DNA of 64,000 nt from Polaromonas sp. (GCA_013297865.1 JAAFIP010000009.1:1-64000), one strand, 5' to 3'. Counted from the first letter of the stretch, positions 7,831 through 18,455 are shown. The notes: generated by a model from the sequence alone, not told the origin. Translations and numbers: made by a program.

Positions 7831-9552
7831 TTATTCGAATTTGTGGCTGACACGCTCTGTCTTGCCTGCTTCCACCTTGATGCGGAAGCTGCGGGCCGCA
7901 AAATCGCTGTTGCGTACCACCACGGTGTGCTCGCCAGGCTCCAGCGTCAGCATGGTCAAGGGCGGGGAGACGCCCATTTTTTTACCATTGACTTCAATCG
8001 CGCCCCAAGGCAGCACGTTCACACGTACACGGCCTGTAGTGGGGGCTGCAGCAGCCTCTGTGGCTTGGGCCGTGGTGTTTGCAGGGCTGGGAGCGTTGGA
8101 AGCGGCAGATGGCGTGGGCACCTGCTCGCTTGCGGCAGGCGCTGCAACGGGGGCCGTAGTAGCGACGGGGGCGGCAGTAACGGGTGATGCTGGGGCAGCA
8201 GGCGGGGTATTGCTGGTTGCCGGGTCTTTGGCGGGAGTAGCCGCAGGCTTGGAGGGCTCCACAATGCTTTCGCCTGGCGAGAGCGTGGCTTGCGGCGCAG
8301 TGGTGATGGCGGGCTCTGCGCTTGCCAGGGATGGGGGTACTGCGGGTGGTGCAGAGGGGCGCAGCATGAACCACAGCGCGGCACCTACTGCCACCAAGGC
8401 GGCCACTCCCACAGCCACCAGTGGCACTTTGCGCTGACGCGATGGCTCAGGAGCCAACAAGACGGGTTCTGCGTCCAATGGAGGCGGCTGGGTCGGCAGA
8501 TCATCGCTGTCGATCAGTGGTGCAGGGGAAGTTGCTCGCGGGACTGACGGACTGCTTCTGGCCAGGGTAGCCTCAGGGTCGTGTTCACCTGCGCCTGAGC
8601 CCCAGCGACGCAGCTCGCGCGCCAGCTGGCCAGCGCTGCGATAGCGGTCTTCAGGCTTTTTGGCCAGGGCATTCATCATGATGACCGACAGGTCGCGTGG
8701 CACCGCAGGGTTGGCCTCATAGGGCAACTGGGGCTGCGCGTGCAGAATCTGCTCCTGCAACTGCTCCAGCGTGGCTGCAGTAAAAGGTTTTTTGCCGCAC
8801 AGCAGCTCGTACAGGATCACCCCCAGCGAAAACACATCGCTGCGGGCATCGACCACCTGGTGGACGTTGTCGATGCTGCGCACCATCTCGGGCGACATGT
8901 ACTGCGGCGAGCCGGCAATCACATCGCTGGAGCTGGTGTTGCGTGCCTGGGCAGCGCGGGCGGTAAACCGGGCCAAACCAAAGTCGAGGATCTTGGGGCC
9001 GTTTTTCTTGGTGATGAAGATATTGGCAGGCTTGATATCGCGGTGCAGCACGCCTCCCTTGTGCGCATGGTCCAGGGCCAGCGCCACCTTGCCAATCAGC
9101 GAGACAGCTTCGCGCTGGCTCAGGGCGGGCAATTGCGCCATGCGCTGGCGCAGATCGTCGCCGTGCAGCAGCTCCATGGCCACATAGGGCAGATCGCGCT
9201 TGAGCATGCTGCTGTGCGCGCGGCCTGCATCAAACACGGTCACGATGTGCGGGTGGTTCAGCGTGGCTGCAGTGCGGGCCTCCTGCAGGATGGCTGCGTC
9301 TACGGTAGCGGTATCAAAGCCATTGACGACCGTTTCGTCGTCCACCGCGGGCTGGGTGTAGAGCGTCTTGATGGCGATGGTGCGACCCAAAGTGTCGTCG
9401 TAGGCCTCAAACACCGCACCCATGGCGCCGTGGCCAATCATCCGGTCCAGCCGGTAGCGGCCCAGAAAGCCGTAACTGCCGAGTTCAGACTCTCCCGACT
9501 GGCTGTCCATCGTGGTGGCAGCGAAAGTACTTGGTTCAAAAATGGACGACAT
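7831..9552 (-). CDS. membrane Ser/Thr protein kinase with PEGA domain
   Basis: The 573-residue protein carries a complete Hanks-type kinase domain (about residues 28-290). It has the glycine loop GHGAMGAVF, the lysine in AIKTL, the catalytic HRDIKPANI, DFGLA, and GSPQYMSPE. A proline-rich linker leads to one transmembrane helix (VPLVAVGVAALVAVGAALW), then an extracytoplasmic PT/A-rich stretch and a C-terminal PEGA domain (GAIEVNGKKMGVSPP). Such kinases phosphorylate cytoplasmic targets in response to envelope signals. The start is uncertain: ATGs at 9552 and 9510 are both possible, and neither has a strong ribosome site. The downstream TssQ-like gene suggests a PpkA-like role. Confidence 0.9.
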   Translation of the reverse strand: MSSIFEPSTFAATTMDSQSGESELGSYGFLGRYRLDRMIGHGAMGAVFEAYDDTLGRTIAIKTLYTQPAVDDETVVNGFDTATVDAAILQEARTAATLNHPHIVTVFDAGRAHSSMLKRDLPYVAMELLHGDDLRQRMAQLPALSQREAVSLIGKVALALDHAHKGGVLHRDIKPANIFITKKNGPKILDFGLARFTARAAQARNTSSSDVIAGSPQYMSPEMVRSIDNVHQVVDARSDVFSLGVILYELLCGKKPFTAATLEQLQEQILHAQPQLPYEANPAVPRDLSVIMMNALAKKPEDRYRSAGQLARELRRWGSGAGEHDPEATLARSSPSVPRATSPAPLIDSDDLPTQPPPLDAEPVLLAPEPSRQRKVPLVAVGVAALVAVGAALWFMLRPSAPPAVPPSLASAEPAITTAPQATLSPGESIVEPSKPAATPAKDPATSNTPPAAPASPVTAAPVATTAPVAAPAASEQVPTPSAASNAPSPANTTAQATEAAAAPTTGRVRVNVLPWGAIEVNGKKMGVSPPLTMLTLEPGEHTVVVRNSDFAARSFRIKVEAGKTERVSHKFE

Positions 9553-9745
9553 ACAAGCGCAATAGTAATTTTCCCTTAATGCTATTAAACAGCAAATATT
9601 GCACAAACTGGCTGAAATTTCGGCGCTGTTGTGGGTTATCCGCACTGCGGGTGGGCCGTCTATGGCAGGCTGACCACAGGTCTATCGGCCCGGAATTAGG
9701 CCAATATTGGGTAAACCCTTAAAATCACTGTTTCCCCAGCCCCTT

Positions 9746-12131
<2,386 letters not shown>

Positions 12132-12136
<5 letters not shown>

Positions 12137-12193
12137 TTACTATTAATTTAATAGCTGCTCCCGCGATATTCTATTGGGCTGGCAGCACTTTTC
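12132..12193 (+). repeat. dispersed intergenic repeat, copy 2
   Basis: The core GCTCCCGCGATATTCTATTG is preceded by an AT-rich run (12135-12152) and followed by GGGCTGGCAGCACTTTT. It starts at the stop codon of the radical SAM gene (12134-12136) and ends 36 bases before the tRNA gene. The tail resembles copy 1 closely, which shows that the repeat unit is longer than the 20-base core. Confidence 0.85.
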
Positions 12194-12228
12194 TTTATCA
12201 AAACAGCTCAGAAAGATAAAGCAGGGAC

Positions 12229-12303
12229 TGGTCCCCTCGACAGGAATCGAACCTGTATCTGGCGCTTAGGAGGCACCCGTTCTATCCATTGAACTACGAG
12301 GAG
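12229..12303 (-). tRNA. tRNA-Arg (anticodon CCT)
   Basis: The minus strand folds into a complete cloverleaf. The 7-bp acceptor stem (CTCCTCG with CGAGGGG) includes one G-U pair. The anticodon stem GGTGC/GCGCC holds the loop CTCCTAA, giving anticodon CCT, which reads AGG. The T arm is ACAGG-TTCGATT-CCTGT. The discriminator base is A and CCA is encoded. It is 75 nt long including CCA. Confidence 0.95.
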
Positions 12304-12356
12304 GAGACCCTGCGTATTGTAGTCGGTGGGTAGCTGGCCGATGGTTGCTGCAAGAC

Positions 12357-13553
12357 TTACTTGGACAGCAGGCGCATGGCTTCTTCCAGGCCTTTGACGG
12401 TGAGCGGGTACATGCGCTGGCTCATGATCTGCTGCATGATTCCGATGCTCTGGCGGTACTGCCACACGCCCTGCGGCTCGGGGTTGATCCAGGCAAACTT
12501 GGGAAAAGCCTGCGTCAGGCGCTGCAGCCATTCCACGCCCGCCTCTTCGTTGTTGTATTCCACACTGCCGCCAGGCTGCAAAATCTCATACGGGCTCATG
12601 GTGGCGTCGCCAATAAAGATGAGCTTGTAGTCTTTGTTGTACTTGCGGATGATGTCCTGCGTAGGGAATTTTTCGGCATACCTGCGGCGGTTGTTCTTCC
12701 ACATGAAGTCATACACACAGTTGTGGAAGTAGTAAAACTCCAGGTGCTTGAACTCGGTCTTGGCGGCTGAGAACATCTCCTCCACGCGGTGGATATGCTC
12801 GTCCATCGTGCCGCCCACGTCCATCAGCAGCAGCACCTTCACATTGTTGTGCCGCTCGGGCACCATCTTGATATCCAGCCAGCCAGCGTTGGCGGCGGTG
12901 GAGCGGATGGTGTCGTCCAGGTCCAGCTCGTCATGCGCGCCCTCGCGGGCGAATTTGCGCAGGCGGCGCAGCGCGATTTTGATGTTGCGCGTGCCCAGCT
13001 CCTGCGTGTCGTCATAGTCCTTGTAGGCGCGCTGGTCCCACACCTTTACCGCGCTTTTGTTGCGGCCCTTGTCCTGCCCAATGCGAATGCCCTGCGGGTT
13101 TTGCCCATAGGCACCAAACGGCGAGGTGCCGCCCGTGCCGATCCATTTATTGCCGCCCTCATGGCGCTCTTTTTGCTCTTCAAAACGCTTTTTGAGTGTC
13201 TCCATCAGCTCGTCCCAGCCCATCTTCTCGATCTTGGCCAGTTCTTCGGGGCTGAGCTGCAGCTCCAGGTTTTTGCGCAGCCAATCCAGCGGAATGTCTT
13301 TGGTGAAGTCCGCCACCATTTCCACGCCCTTGAAGTACGACGCAAACGCCCGGTCAAACTTGTCGTAATGCTTCTCGTCTTTCACCAGCGCCGTGCGGCT
13401 GAGGTAGTAAAAGTCGTCAATTTTGTAGCCCACGCCTTCATCATTGTTGGGGCCAACCACGCCTTCTTTCAAGGCTTCGAGCAGTGTCAGATATTCCTTC
13501 ACCGACACAGGGAGTTTGGCGGAGCGCAGGGCATAGAAGAAGTCGATCAGCAT
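12357..13553 (-). CDS. CoxE-like VWA-domain protein
   Basis: The 398-residue protein is of the CoxE/VWA type. The N-terminal part (1-210) is charged and helical. The C-terminal half is a von Willebrand A fold whose metal-site motif reads LLLMDVGGTMDEHI, so DxSxS is DVGGT as in other members I know. A second motif, IFIGDATMSPYEI, supplies a further ligand. Such proteins pair with MoxR-type AAA+ ATPases as metal-insertion or protein-maturation chaperones. A MoxR gene lies about 1.8 kb upstream in the same orientation, with three intervening genes probably in one operon. Target unknown. Confidence 0.88.
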   Translation of the reverse strand: MLIDFFYALRSAKLPVSVKEYLTLLEALKEGVVGPNNDEGVGYKIDDFYYLSRTALVKDEKHYDKFDRAFASYFKGVEMVADFTKDIPLDWLRKNLELQLSPEELAKIEKMGWDELMETLKKRFEEQKERHEGGNKWIGTGGTSPFGAYGQNPQGIRIGQDKGRNKSAVKVWDQRAYKDYDDTQELGTRNIKIALRRLRKFAREGAHDELDLDDTIRSTAANAGWLDIKMVPERHNNVKVLLLMDVGGTMDEHIHRVEEMFSAAKTEFKHLEFYYFHNCVYDFMWKNNRRRYAEKFPTQDIIRKYNKDYKLIFIGDATMSPYEILQPGGSVEYNNEEAGVEWLQRLTQAFPKFAWINPEPQGVWQYRQSIGIMQQIMSQRMYPLTVKGLEEAMRLLSK

Positions 13554-13556
13554 GGA

Positions 13557-14156
13557 TTACCTTAGTTTATCCAATTGGTACAGCAACTGCGCCTTCACCT
13601 CCGCCCATTCCCCCACCCGCAGGCTGTACATCACGGTGTCGCGGATGGTGCCGTCGCGACGCAGTGCGTGGCCGCGGATGACGCCGTCTTTGTGGGCGCC
13701 CAGGCGTTCGATGGCTTTTTGGCTGGCGAAGTTGAAGTTGTCGGTGCGCCAGCCCACCACGTTGCAGCCTAGGGTCTCGAAGGCGTGCGTCATCAGCATG
13801 AGTTTGCAGGTGGTGTTGACATGGGAGCGCTGCATGCTTTTGGCGTACCAGGTGTAGCCGATCTCCACGCGTTTGACGGCGGGCAAGATGTCGTGGTAGC
13901 TGCTGGAGCCCAGCACTTTGCCGCTGGCTTCGTCGATGATGGCAAAGGCAAAGCGGTTGCCGTCTTCGCGCATTTTCAGGGCGTCTTCGATGTATTTGCG
14001 AGTGTTCTCTGGCTCGGGCACTGACGTGACGCGCAGTTTCCACAGCTCACCGTCCATGGCGGCCTGGCGCAGGCCATCCTCGTGGCTGAGCGCCAGCGGC
14101 TCGATGCGCACACCACGCTGGCTGAGAACGATGGGGGTAACGAAAGGGGTGGTCAT
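13557..14156 (-). CDS. RimJ/RimL-type GNAT acetyltransferase
   Basis: The 199-residue protein has the RimJ/RimL-like GNAT fold. It shows RVEIGYTWYAKSMQRSHVNTTCK in the acetyl-CoA region, followed by the Acetyltransf_3 features LGCNVVGWRTDNFNFASQKAIERLGA. The R/Q-x-x-G-x-A motif is poorly kept here (QRSHVN), which is common in this subgroup. The reaction is presumed to be N-acetylation of a protein terminus or small amine; the substrate is not predictable. It ends three bases before the VWA gene start and is probably in the same operon. Confidence 0.85.
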   Translation of the reverse strand: MTTPFVTPIVLSQRGVRIEPLALSHEDGLRQAAMDGELWKLRVTSVPEPENTRKYIEDALKMREDGNRFAFAIIDEASGKVLGSSSYHDILPAVKRVEIGYTWYAKSMQRSHVNTTCKLMLMTHAFETLGCNVVGWRTDNFNFASQKAIERLGAHKDGVIRGHALRRDGTIRDTVMYSLRVGEWAEVKAQLLYQLDKLR

Positions 14157-14237
14157 GACAAGGGGGTGTAGTAAGAATGCTTTGACGTTTTGCTGGGTAG
14201 AACTGATTGCGCAAGGTGCGCACCGGTGGCCAACTGC

Positions 14238-14462
14238 TTATTCATCAGCCTGGTCTTTGCTCACCTTGGCGCGCGCCCAGCGCGCCAGCTGCAGGCCCAC
14301 GCCGCCGCCCAGGCCGCACAGCAGGATGCCGCCAATGCTGGCGCCGCCATAGCCTTCGGCAAAAATATCCAGGCCGAATGCGCGGGCCACAAACATGCCC
14401 GCCAAGCCGCCGCCTACAAAACCTGCGGCGTCGGTGATGCCTTGCAGGAGTAATTTATTCAT
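14238..14462 (-). CDS. small glycine-rich membrane protein
   Basis: The 74-residue product has two hydrophobic segments (about residues 9-30 and 38-60) full of glycine (GFVGGGLAG, GGASIGGILLCGLGGG) and a charged C-terminus. This glycine-zipper-like pattern suggests tight helix packing in the inner membrane. It sits 19 bases after the metallo-beta-lactamase-like gene and is probably co-transcribed. I do not recognise a specific family. Confidence 0.7.
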   Translation of the reverse strand: MNKLLLQGITDAAGFVGGGLAGMFVARAFGLDIFAEGYGGASIGGILLCGLGGGVGLQLARWARAKVSKDQADE

Positions 14463-14481
14463 GCTCTATCCTTTTGGTTTT

Positions 14482-15369
14482 TCATTGTGGTTTGCCCAGC
14501 TTGCGCCAGATGTCGGGCAGCGCTTCCCAGACAAAATCATCCCAGGCGTAGTCTGGAAATGCGCTGGTAATCTTGTTTTTCAGGCTGCGTTTTTTAAAGT
14601 AGCCCAGCTCGCCGCTGGGCTGCTCTGCCAGCACAATACGGCGCACGGTTTGCAGGTAGTTGCGCTGGGTTTCGATCAATGCAGGCCCGGTGGGGGCATC
14701 GCCACGGCCGGTGTAGATGCGCTGGGGCGCGATGGCCTGCAGCTCGTCCAGGCGTTTGAGCCAGTCGTCAAACAGCGCCAGCTCCATCCATGCATGGCCT
14801 TTGCTGGCCAGCAGGTCGCCGACAAAAATAGCGTCTTCCACCTGCGCCACCACATGGGCGCCTGAGCAGCCCGCGCCGCCCAGCACATGCAGCTTGACCT
14901 GCACACCGCCTGCGCTGAGCGTGGTGGTCTGGCTGCCAAAGCTCTCGGGCTTGGGGGCGGCCAGGGGGTAGTCAGGCTTGTAGTCTTCATAAAACCAGCC
15001 CAGGCGAATTTGGTGCACCGCCGGGATCAGGCCCAGCACCTGCTGGCTGGTGACCACCTTGATGCCGCGTGCCTGCAGGGTGGCTGTGCCGTTGAACTTG
15101 TCGGGGTTGGGGTGCAGCACCACGGCCAGCACAGCTTTTTTGCCGGTGCTGCGCTCGGCCAGGTCGACAAATTTGCTGGCGTCAGAAGGCAAAAACTGCG
15201 TGTCGATCAGCACCAGGCCGCTGGGGCCTTCAATCCAGTAGCTGTGGGTGTTGTAGGCGCGCTTTTCGCTGGTAAACCGGCCCACTTTCATTCCAGCGGC
15301 GGTCTGCGCCAGCGCCCAAGGCGCGGCTATAGCGCATGCGGACAGCAGGGTGACGTCGCGGCGCAGCAT
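14482..15369 (-). CDS. exported metallo-beta-lactamase-fold protein with altered metal site
   Basis: The 295-residue product has an N-terminal export signal (RRDVTLLSACAIAAPWALA) and a metallo-beta-lactamase fold. The Asp-containing strand LVLIDTQ and the later AIFVGDLL motif are recognisable. The usual HxHxDH zinc motif reads HPNPDK (residues 86-91), so the second and last histidines are replaced by Asn and Lys. The late histidine of GxG(H) is GRGDA. Metal binding and hydrolase activity of the standard kind are therefore doubtful. It lies eight bases downstream of moxR in a shared operon. Confidence 0.82.
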   Translation of the reverse strand: MLRRDVTLLSACAIAAPWALAQTAAGMKVGRFTSEKRAYNTHSYWIEGPSGLVLIDTQFLPSDASKFVDLAERSTGKKAVLAVVLHPNPDKFNGTATLQARGIKVVTSQQVLGLIPAVHQIRLGWFYEDYKPDYPLAAPKPESFGSQTTTLSAGGVQVKLHVLGGAGCSGAHVVAQVEDAIFVGDLLASKGHAWMELALFDDWLKRLDELQAIAPQRIYTGRGDAPTGPALIETQRNYLQTVRRIVLAEQPSGELGYFKKRSLKNKITSAFPDYAWDDFVWEALPDIWRKLGKPQ

Positions 15370-15377
15370 GGGGTGTC

Positions 15378-16232
15378 CTATCGGTTGTTGCGTTGCATGA
15401 AAACGAGTTTTTCAAACAAGGTGACGTCCTGCTCGTTCTTGAGCAGCGCGCCCACCAGCGGCGGTACAGCGATTTTGTCGTCCTTGTTTTGCAGCACGTC
15501 CAGAGGGATGTCTTCGGCCATCAGCAGTTTCAGCCAGTCCAGCAGCTCGGAGGTGGAGGGCTTTTTCTTGATGCCGGGCAGGTTGCGCACGTCGTAGAAG
15601 GTTTTCATGGCGGCGCTCAGCAGCTCTTTTTTCAGGCCGGGAAAATGCACGTCAATGATCTGCTGCATGGTCTCGGAGTCGGGGAACTTGATGTAGTGGA
15701 AGAAGCAGCGGCGCAGGAAGGCGTCGGGCAGCTCTTTTTCGTTGTTGGAGGTGATAAACACCAGCGGGCGGTTTTTGGCTTTGACCAGCTCGCGGGTTTC
15801 GTAGCAGTAAAACTCCATGCGGTCGAGCTCGCGCAGCAGGTCGTTGGGAAACTCGATATCGGCCTTGTCGATCTCGTCGATCAAGAGCGCCACGGGCTTG
15901 TCGGCGGTAAAGGCCTCCCACAGCACGCCTTTGACGATGTAGTTGTTGATGTCCTTGACCTTCTCGCCGCCGTCGACGCTGGACAGCTGCGAGTCGCGCA
16001 GGCGGCTGACGGCGTCGTATTCATACAGGCCCTGCTGCGCCTTGGTGGTGCTCTTGATGTGCCACTGCAAGAGCGGCATGCCCAGGGACTGTGCCACTTC
16101 CTCGGCCAGCATGGTTTTGCCGGTGCCGGGCTCGCCCTTGACCAGCAGGGGGCGCTTGAGGGTGATGGCGGCGTTGACGGCCAGCATCAGGTCTTGGGTA
16201 GCGACGTAGTTTTGGGAGCCTTGGAATTTCAT
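15378..16232 (-). CDS. MoxR-family AAA+ ATPase
   Basis: The 284-residue protein has a Walker A motif GEPGTGKTML, Walker B ALLIDEIDKAD, the sensor SNNEKELPDAFLRRC with an arginine finger, and the C-terminal lid. That is the MoxR/CoxD arrangement. I set the start at MKFQGSQNY (16232). The longer frame has no supporting features. MoxR ATPases drive maturation or metal loading of partner enzymes together with VWA proteins such as the one at 12357-13553. It is divergent from cytochrome c4, with 145 bases between the starts. It heads a likely five-gene operon running to 12357. Confidence 0.92.
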   Translation of the reverse strand: MKFQGSQNYVATQDLMLAVNAAITLKRPLLVKGEPGTGKTMLAEEVAQSLGMPLLQWHIKSTTKAQQGLYEYDAVSRLRDSQLSSVDGGEKVKDINNYIVKGVLWEAFTADKPVALLIDEIDKADIEFPNDLLRELDRMEFYCYETRELVKAKNRPLVFITSNNEKELPDAFLRRCFFHYIKFPDSETMQQIIDVHFPGLKKELLSAAMKTFYDVRNLPGIKKKPSTSELLDWLKLLMAEDIPLDVLQNKDDKIAVPPLVGALLKNEQDVTLFEKLVFMQRNNR

Positions 16233-16377
16233 AGCGGGAGTGTGGGAATGCGGGAGTGAAAGGGGTTTGGGCGGATATAATGAGAGGTTGACCGCAAGCA
16301 CCATGAAATCATCATGTACTTGCACGCTGACGCAAGTGCTGGTGCGCTTGCACGCTTACCCATATTCTGAACGCAAA

Positions 16378-17052
16378 ATGAACAAGTTGCTCTCCTCGGT
16401 ATTCGCTTTTATTGTCGCTTCTGTGACCACCGCCACCTTCGCACAAGAGATCAAAGGCAATCCCGACGCCGGTAAAACCAAGGCTGCCATGTGCATTGGC
16501 TGCCACGGCATCAAAGGCTACCAAGCCAGTTTTCCTGAAATCTACCGTGTCCCCATGATCTCGGGCCAGGGCGCCAAATACCTCAGCAACGCACTGGCCG
16601 CCTACCAGAAAGGCGAGCGTAAGCATCCCACGATGGGCGCGATTGCTGCCAACCTGAGCGAACAGGACATGGCTGACCTGGCCGCTTACTACAGCGTGCA
16701 CGGCAAGGTGGAAGGTGCCACTCTGCCTGAGAAAGCCACCGCGGAGCCCAGCGCCGCCGCCGCTGCACTGCTGCAAAAAGGCGCTTGCGTGTCGTGCCAT
16801 GGCGCCAACTTTGCCAAGCCGATTGACCCAAGCTATCCCAAGCTGGCTGGCCAGCACGCTGACTACCTGACCGTGGCGCTGAAGGCATACAAAACCGAAA
16901 ACAATGCCAAAGTAGGCCGCTCCAACGGTGTAATGGCTGGCATTGCCAAGCAGTTCACCAATGCCGAGATGAAGGAAATGGCCAAGTACATCGCCTCGCT
17001 GGAAGGTGACCTCAAAGTGGTGCCTCAGTCCAAGTTCCGCGTATCCAAGTGA
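16378..17052 (+). CDS. cytochrome c4-type di-heme cytochrome
   Basis: The 224-residue product has a cleavable signal (to about residue 22, TATFA-QE) and two class I cytochrome domains. The heme sites are CIGCH (39-43) and CVSCH (137-141). The distal methionines probably lie in HPTMGAIAANLS and NGVMAGIAKQF. The length and the duplicated fold match cytochrome c4, a periplasmic electron carrier to cbb3 or other terminal oxidases. I started at MNKLL because it opens a standard signal peptide. The in-frame upstream region to 16240 is not plausible as protein. A terminator follows at 17146. Confidence 0.93.
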   Translation: MNKLLSSVFAFIVASVTTATFAQEIKGNPDAGKTKAAMCIGCHGIKGYQASFPEIYRVPMISGQGAKYLSNALAAYQKGERKHPTMGAIAANLSEQDMADLAAYYSVHGKVEGATLPEKATAEPSAAAAALLQKGACVSCHGANFAKPIDPSYPKLAGQHADYLTVALKAYKTENNAKVGRSNGVMAGIAKQFTNAEMKEMAKYIASLEGDLKVVPQSKFRVSK

Positions 17053-17070
17053 TCAGAGTATCTGGCGAAG

Positions 17071-17120
17071 CGCTATTTATTTGATAGCTGCTCCCGCGAT
17101 ATTCTATTGGGCTGGAGCGC
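17071..17120 (+). repeat. dispersed intergenic repeat, copy 3
   Basis: The core GCTCCCGCGATATTCTATTG lies just after the cytochrome c4 stop codon, again with an AT-rich lead (TATTTATTTGATA) and a GGGCTGG tail. It lies between the gene and its terminator hairpin. Confidence 0.85.
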
Positions 17121-17145
17121 TGAAAAGCACTAAAATTGCGCCCTG

Positions 17146-17171
17146 AAAAGCTGCTGCGGCAGCTTTTTTTA
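17146..17171 (+). terminator. rho-independent terminator after cytochrome c4
   Basis: A hairpin AAAAGCTGC-TGCG-GCAGCTTTT with a nine-base stem runs straight into a T tract ending at 17170. It is placed about 95 bases after the cytochrome stop codon and before the parA-like gene. Confidence 0.88.
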
Positions 17172-17225
17172 CGCCCGGGTGAAAATTCGGTAACATAGGG
17201 ACACAACCAACATCGGAGTTTCGCT

Positions 17226-17843
17226 ATGCCCGTTATCGTCGTTGCCAATCCCAAAGGCGGAGTAGGTAAGTCCACTCTGTCGACCAATATTGCGGGCTAT
17301 CTGGCCTCCAAAGGGCACAAAGTCATGCTGGGCGATGCGGACAGGCAGCAGTCGTCCAAGCTGTGGCTGGGCCTGCGCCCGCCAGCTGCCCGGCCCATCA
17401 GCAGCTGGGATGTGGGCACCGACGCCGTCGCCAAGCCGCCCAAAGGCACCACCCATGTCGTGCTGGATACCCCGGGCGGGCTGCACGGCAAGCGTTTTAA
17501 CGAGGTGATGAAGCTGGCCGACAAGGTGGTGGTGCCGCTGCAGCCCAGCGTGTTCGATATTTTTGCCACCCGCAGATTCCTGGACGAACTGGCTGAGCAC
17601 CGCAATGCCAGTGGCCTGCAGGTCGGCGTGATCGGCATGCGGGTGGACGCGCGCACCATTTCGGCCGACAAGCTGCATGAGTTTGTGGACGGTCTCAAGC
17701 TGCCCGTGCTGGGCTATCTGCGCGACACGCAGAACTACGTGCACCTGGCAGCGCGTGGCCTGACCCTGTTTGACGTGGCCCCCAGCCGCGTGGAGAAGGA
17801 CCTGGAGCAGTGGCAGGCGCTGTGCCACTGGCTGGACAGATAG
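17226..17843 (+). CDS. orphan ParA-family P-loop ATPase
   Basis: The 205-residue protein starts PVIVVANPKGGVGKST, the deviant Walker A motif of ParA/MinD proteins with both signature lysines (Lys10, Lys15). HVVLDTPGGLHG follows as the switch/Walker B region. There is no N-terminal DNA-binding extension and no parB or parS candidate beside it. It therefore resembles the short orphan ParA-like proteins that position cellular cargo such as chemoreceptor clusters or carboxysomes, rather than a plasmid partition system. The neighbours (cytochrome c4, MaoC hydratase) do not reveal the cargo. The start at 17226 follows GGAGTTTCGCT. Confidence 0.88.
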   Translation: MPVIVVANPKGGVGKSTLSTNIAGYLASKGHKVMLGDADRQQSSKLWLGLRPPAARPISSWDVGTDAVAKPPKGTTHVVLDTPGGLHGKRFNEVMKLADKVVVPLQPSVFDIFATRRFLDELAEHRNASGLQVGVIGMRVDARTISADKLHEFVDGLKLPVLGYLRDTQNYVHLAARGLTLFDVAPSRVEKDLEQWQALCHWLDR

Positions 17844-17901
17844 AGGGCGCTGTCGCTGCCCTGACATGGTGCAGCCCCGCTTGCCTGTAGCATTGCAGGC
17901 C

Positions 17902-18357
17902 ATGAAAACATTTACCACCCTCTCCGATCTGGCCGCCCAAGTGGGCCAGGAAGTCGCCGTCAGCGACTGGCTCACCATTACCCAACAGCAGGTGCAGCTG
18001 TTTGCCGACGCCACGGGCGACCAGCAGTGGATCCATGTGGACGTGGAGCGGGCCAAGGCCGGGCCGTTTGGCGCACCGATTGCGCATGGCTTTCTCACCC
18101 TCTCGCTGATTCCGAAGTTCCTGCAGACCTGCGTGCATGTGGAGCAAACCCGCATGGGCGTGAACTACGGGCTCAACAAGGTGCGCTTTGTCTCGCCTGT
18201 GCCCGTGGGCAGCCACCTGCGTGCACGGCTGAAGCTGCTGTCCAGCGAGCCCATAGACAACCACGGGGTGCAGATGGTCTGGGAAGTGACCATCGAGCGC
18301 GAAGGCCAGGCCAAGCCGGTATGCGTGGCCGAGTCGATCGTGCGGCAGTATGCCTGA
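17902..18357 (+). CDS. MaoC-like (R)-specific enoyl-CoA hydratase
   Basis: The 151-residue protein is a single hot-dog domain. It has the hydratase-2 signature FADATGDQQWIHVDVERA, holding the catalytic Asp and His, followed by PIAHGFLTLSLI. Family members hydrate trans-2-enoyl-CoA to (R)-3-hydroxyacyl-CoA, linking beta-oxidation to polyhydroxyalkanoate synthesis or serving in branched-chain acyl-CoA breakdown. I chose the ATG at 17902, since MKTFTTLSDLAAQVG is the usual family start; a GTG at 17866 is possible. It lies 58 bases after the ParA-like gene, same strand. Confidence 0.9.
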   Translation: MKTFTTLSDLAAQVGQEVAVSDWLTITQQQVQLFADATGDQQWIHVDVERAKAGPFGAPIAHGFLTLSLIPKFLQTCVHVEQTRMGVNYGLNKVRFVSPVPVGSHLRARLKLLSSEPIDNHGVQMVWEVTIEREGQAKPVCVAESIVRQYA

Positions 18358-18399
18358 GGCTGAAGAGCCGTTCAATCTGCCTTTTTAATAAGATAAACG

Positions 18400-18450
18400 G
18401 CCTGCAGGCCAATAGAATATCGCGGGAGCAGCTACTAAATATATAGCATC
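18400..18450 (-). repeat. dispersed intergenic repeat, copy 4 (inverted)
   Basis: On the minus strand the core GCTCCCGCGATATTCTATTG is intact, preceded by an AT-rich run (TATATATTTAGTA) and followed by GGCCTGCAGGCC, itself a 12-base palindrome. It separates two convergent genes (MaoC hydratase and the 18456-18794 gene). Confidence 0.85.
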
Positions 18451-18455
18451 CAGGT

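Noticed and set aside
7300-9552. A type VI secretion system in this window
   Set aside because: Only the accessory lipoprotein and kinase are present; none of the core tss genes is found.
17226-17843. ParA gene as a sign of a plasmid or integrated plasmid
   Set aside because: No parB, parS or replication gene; neighbours include dnaE, rlmB and other chromosomal genes.
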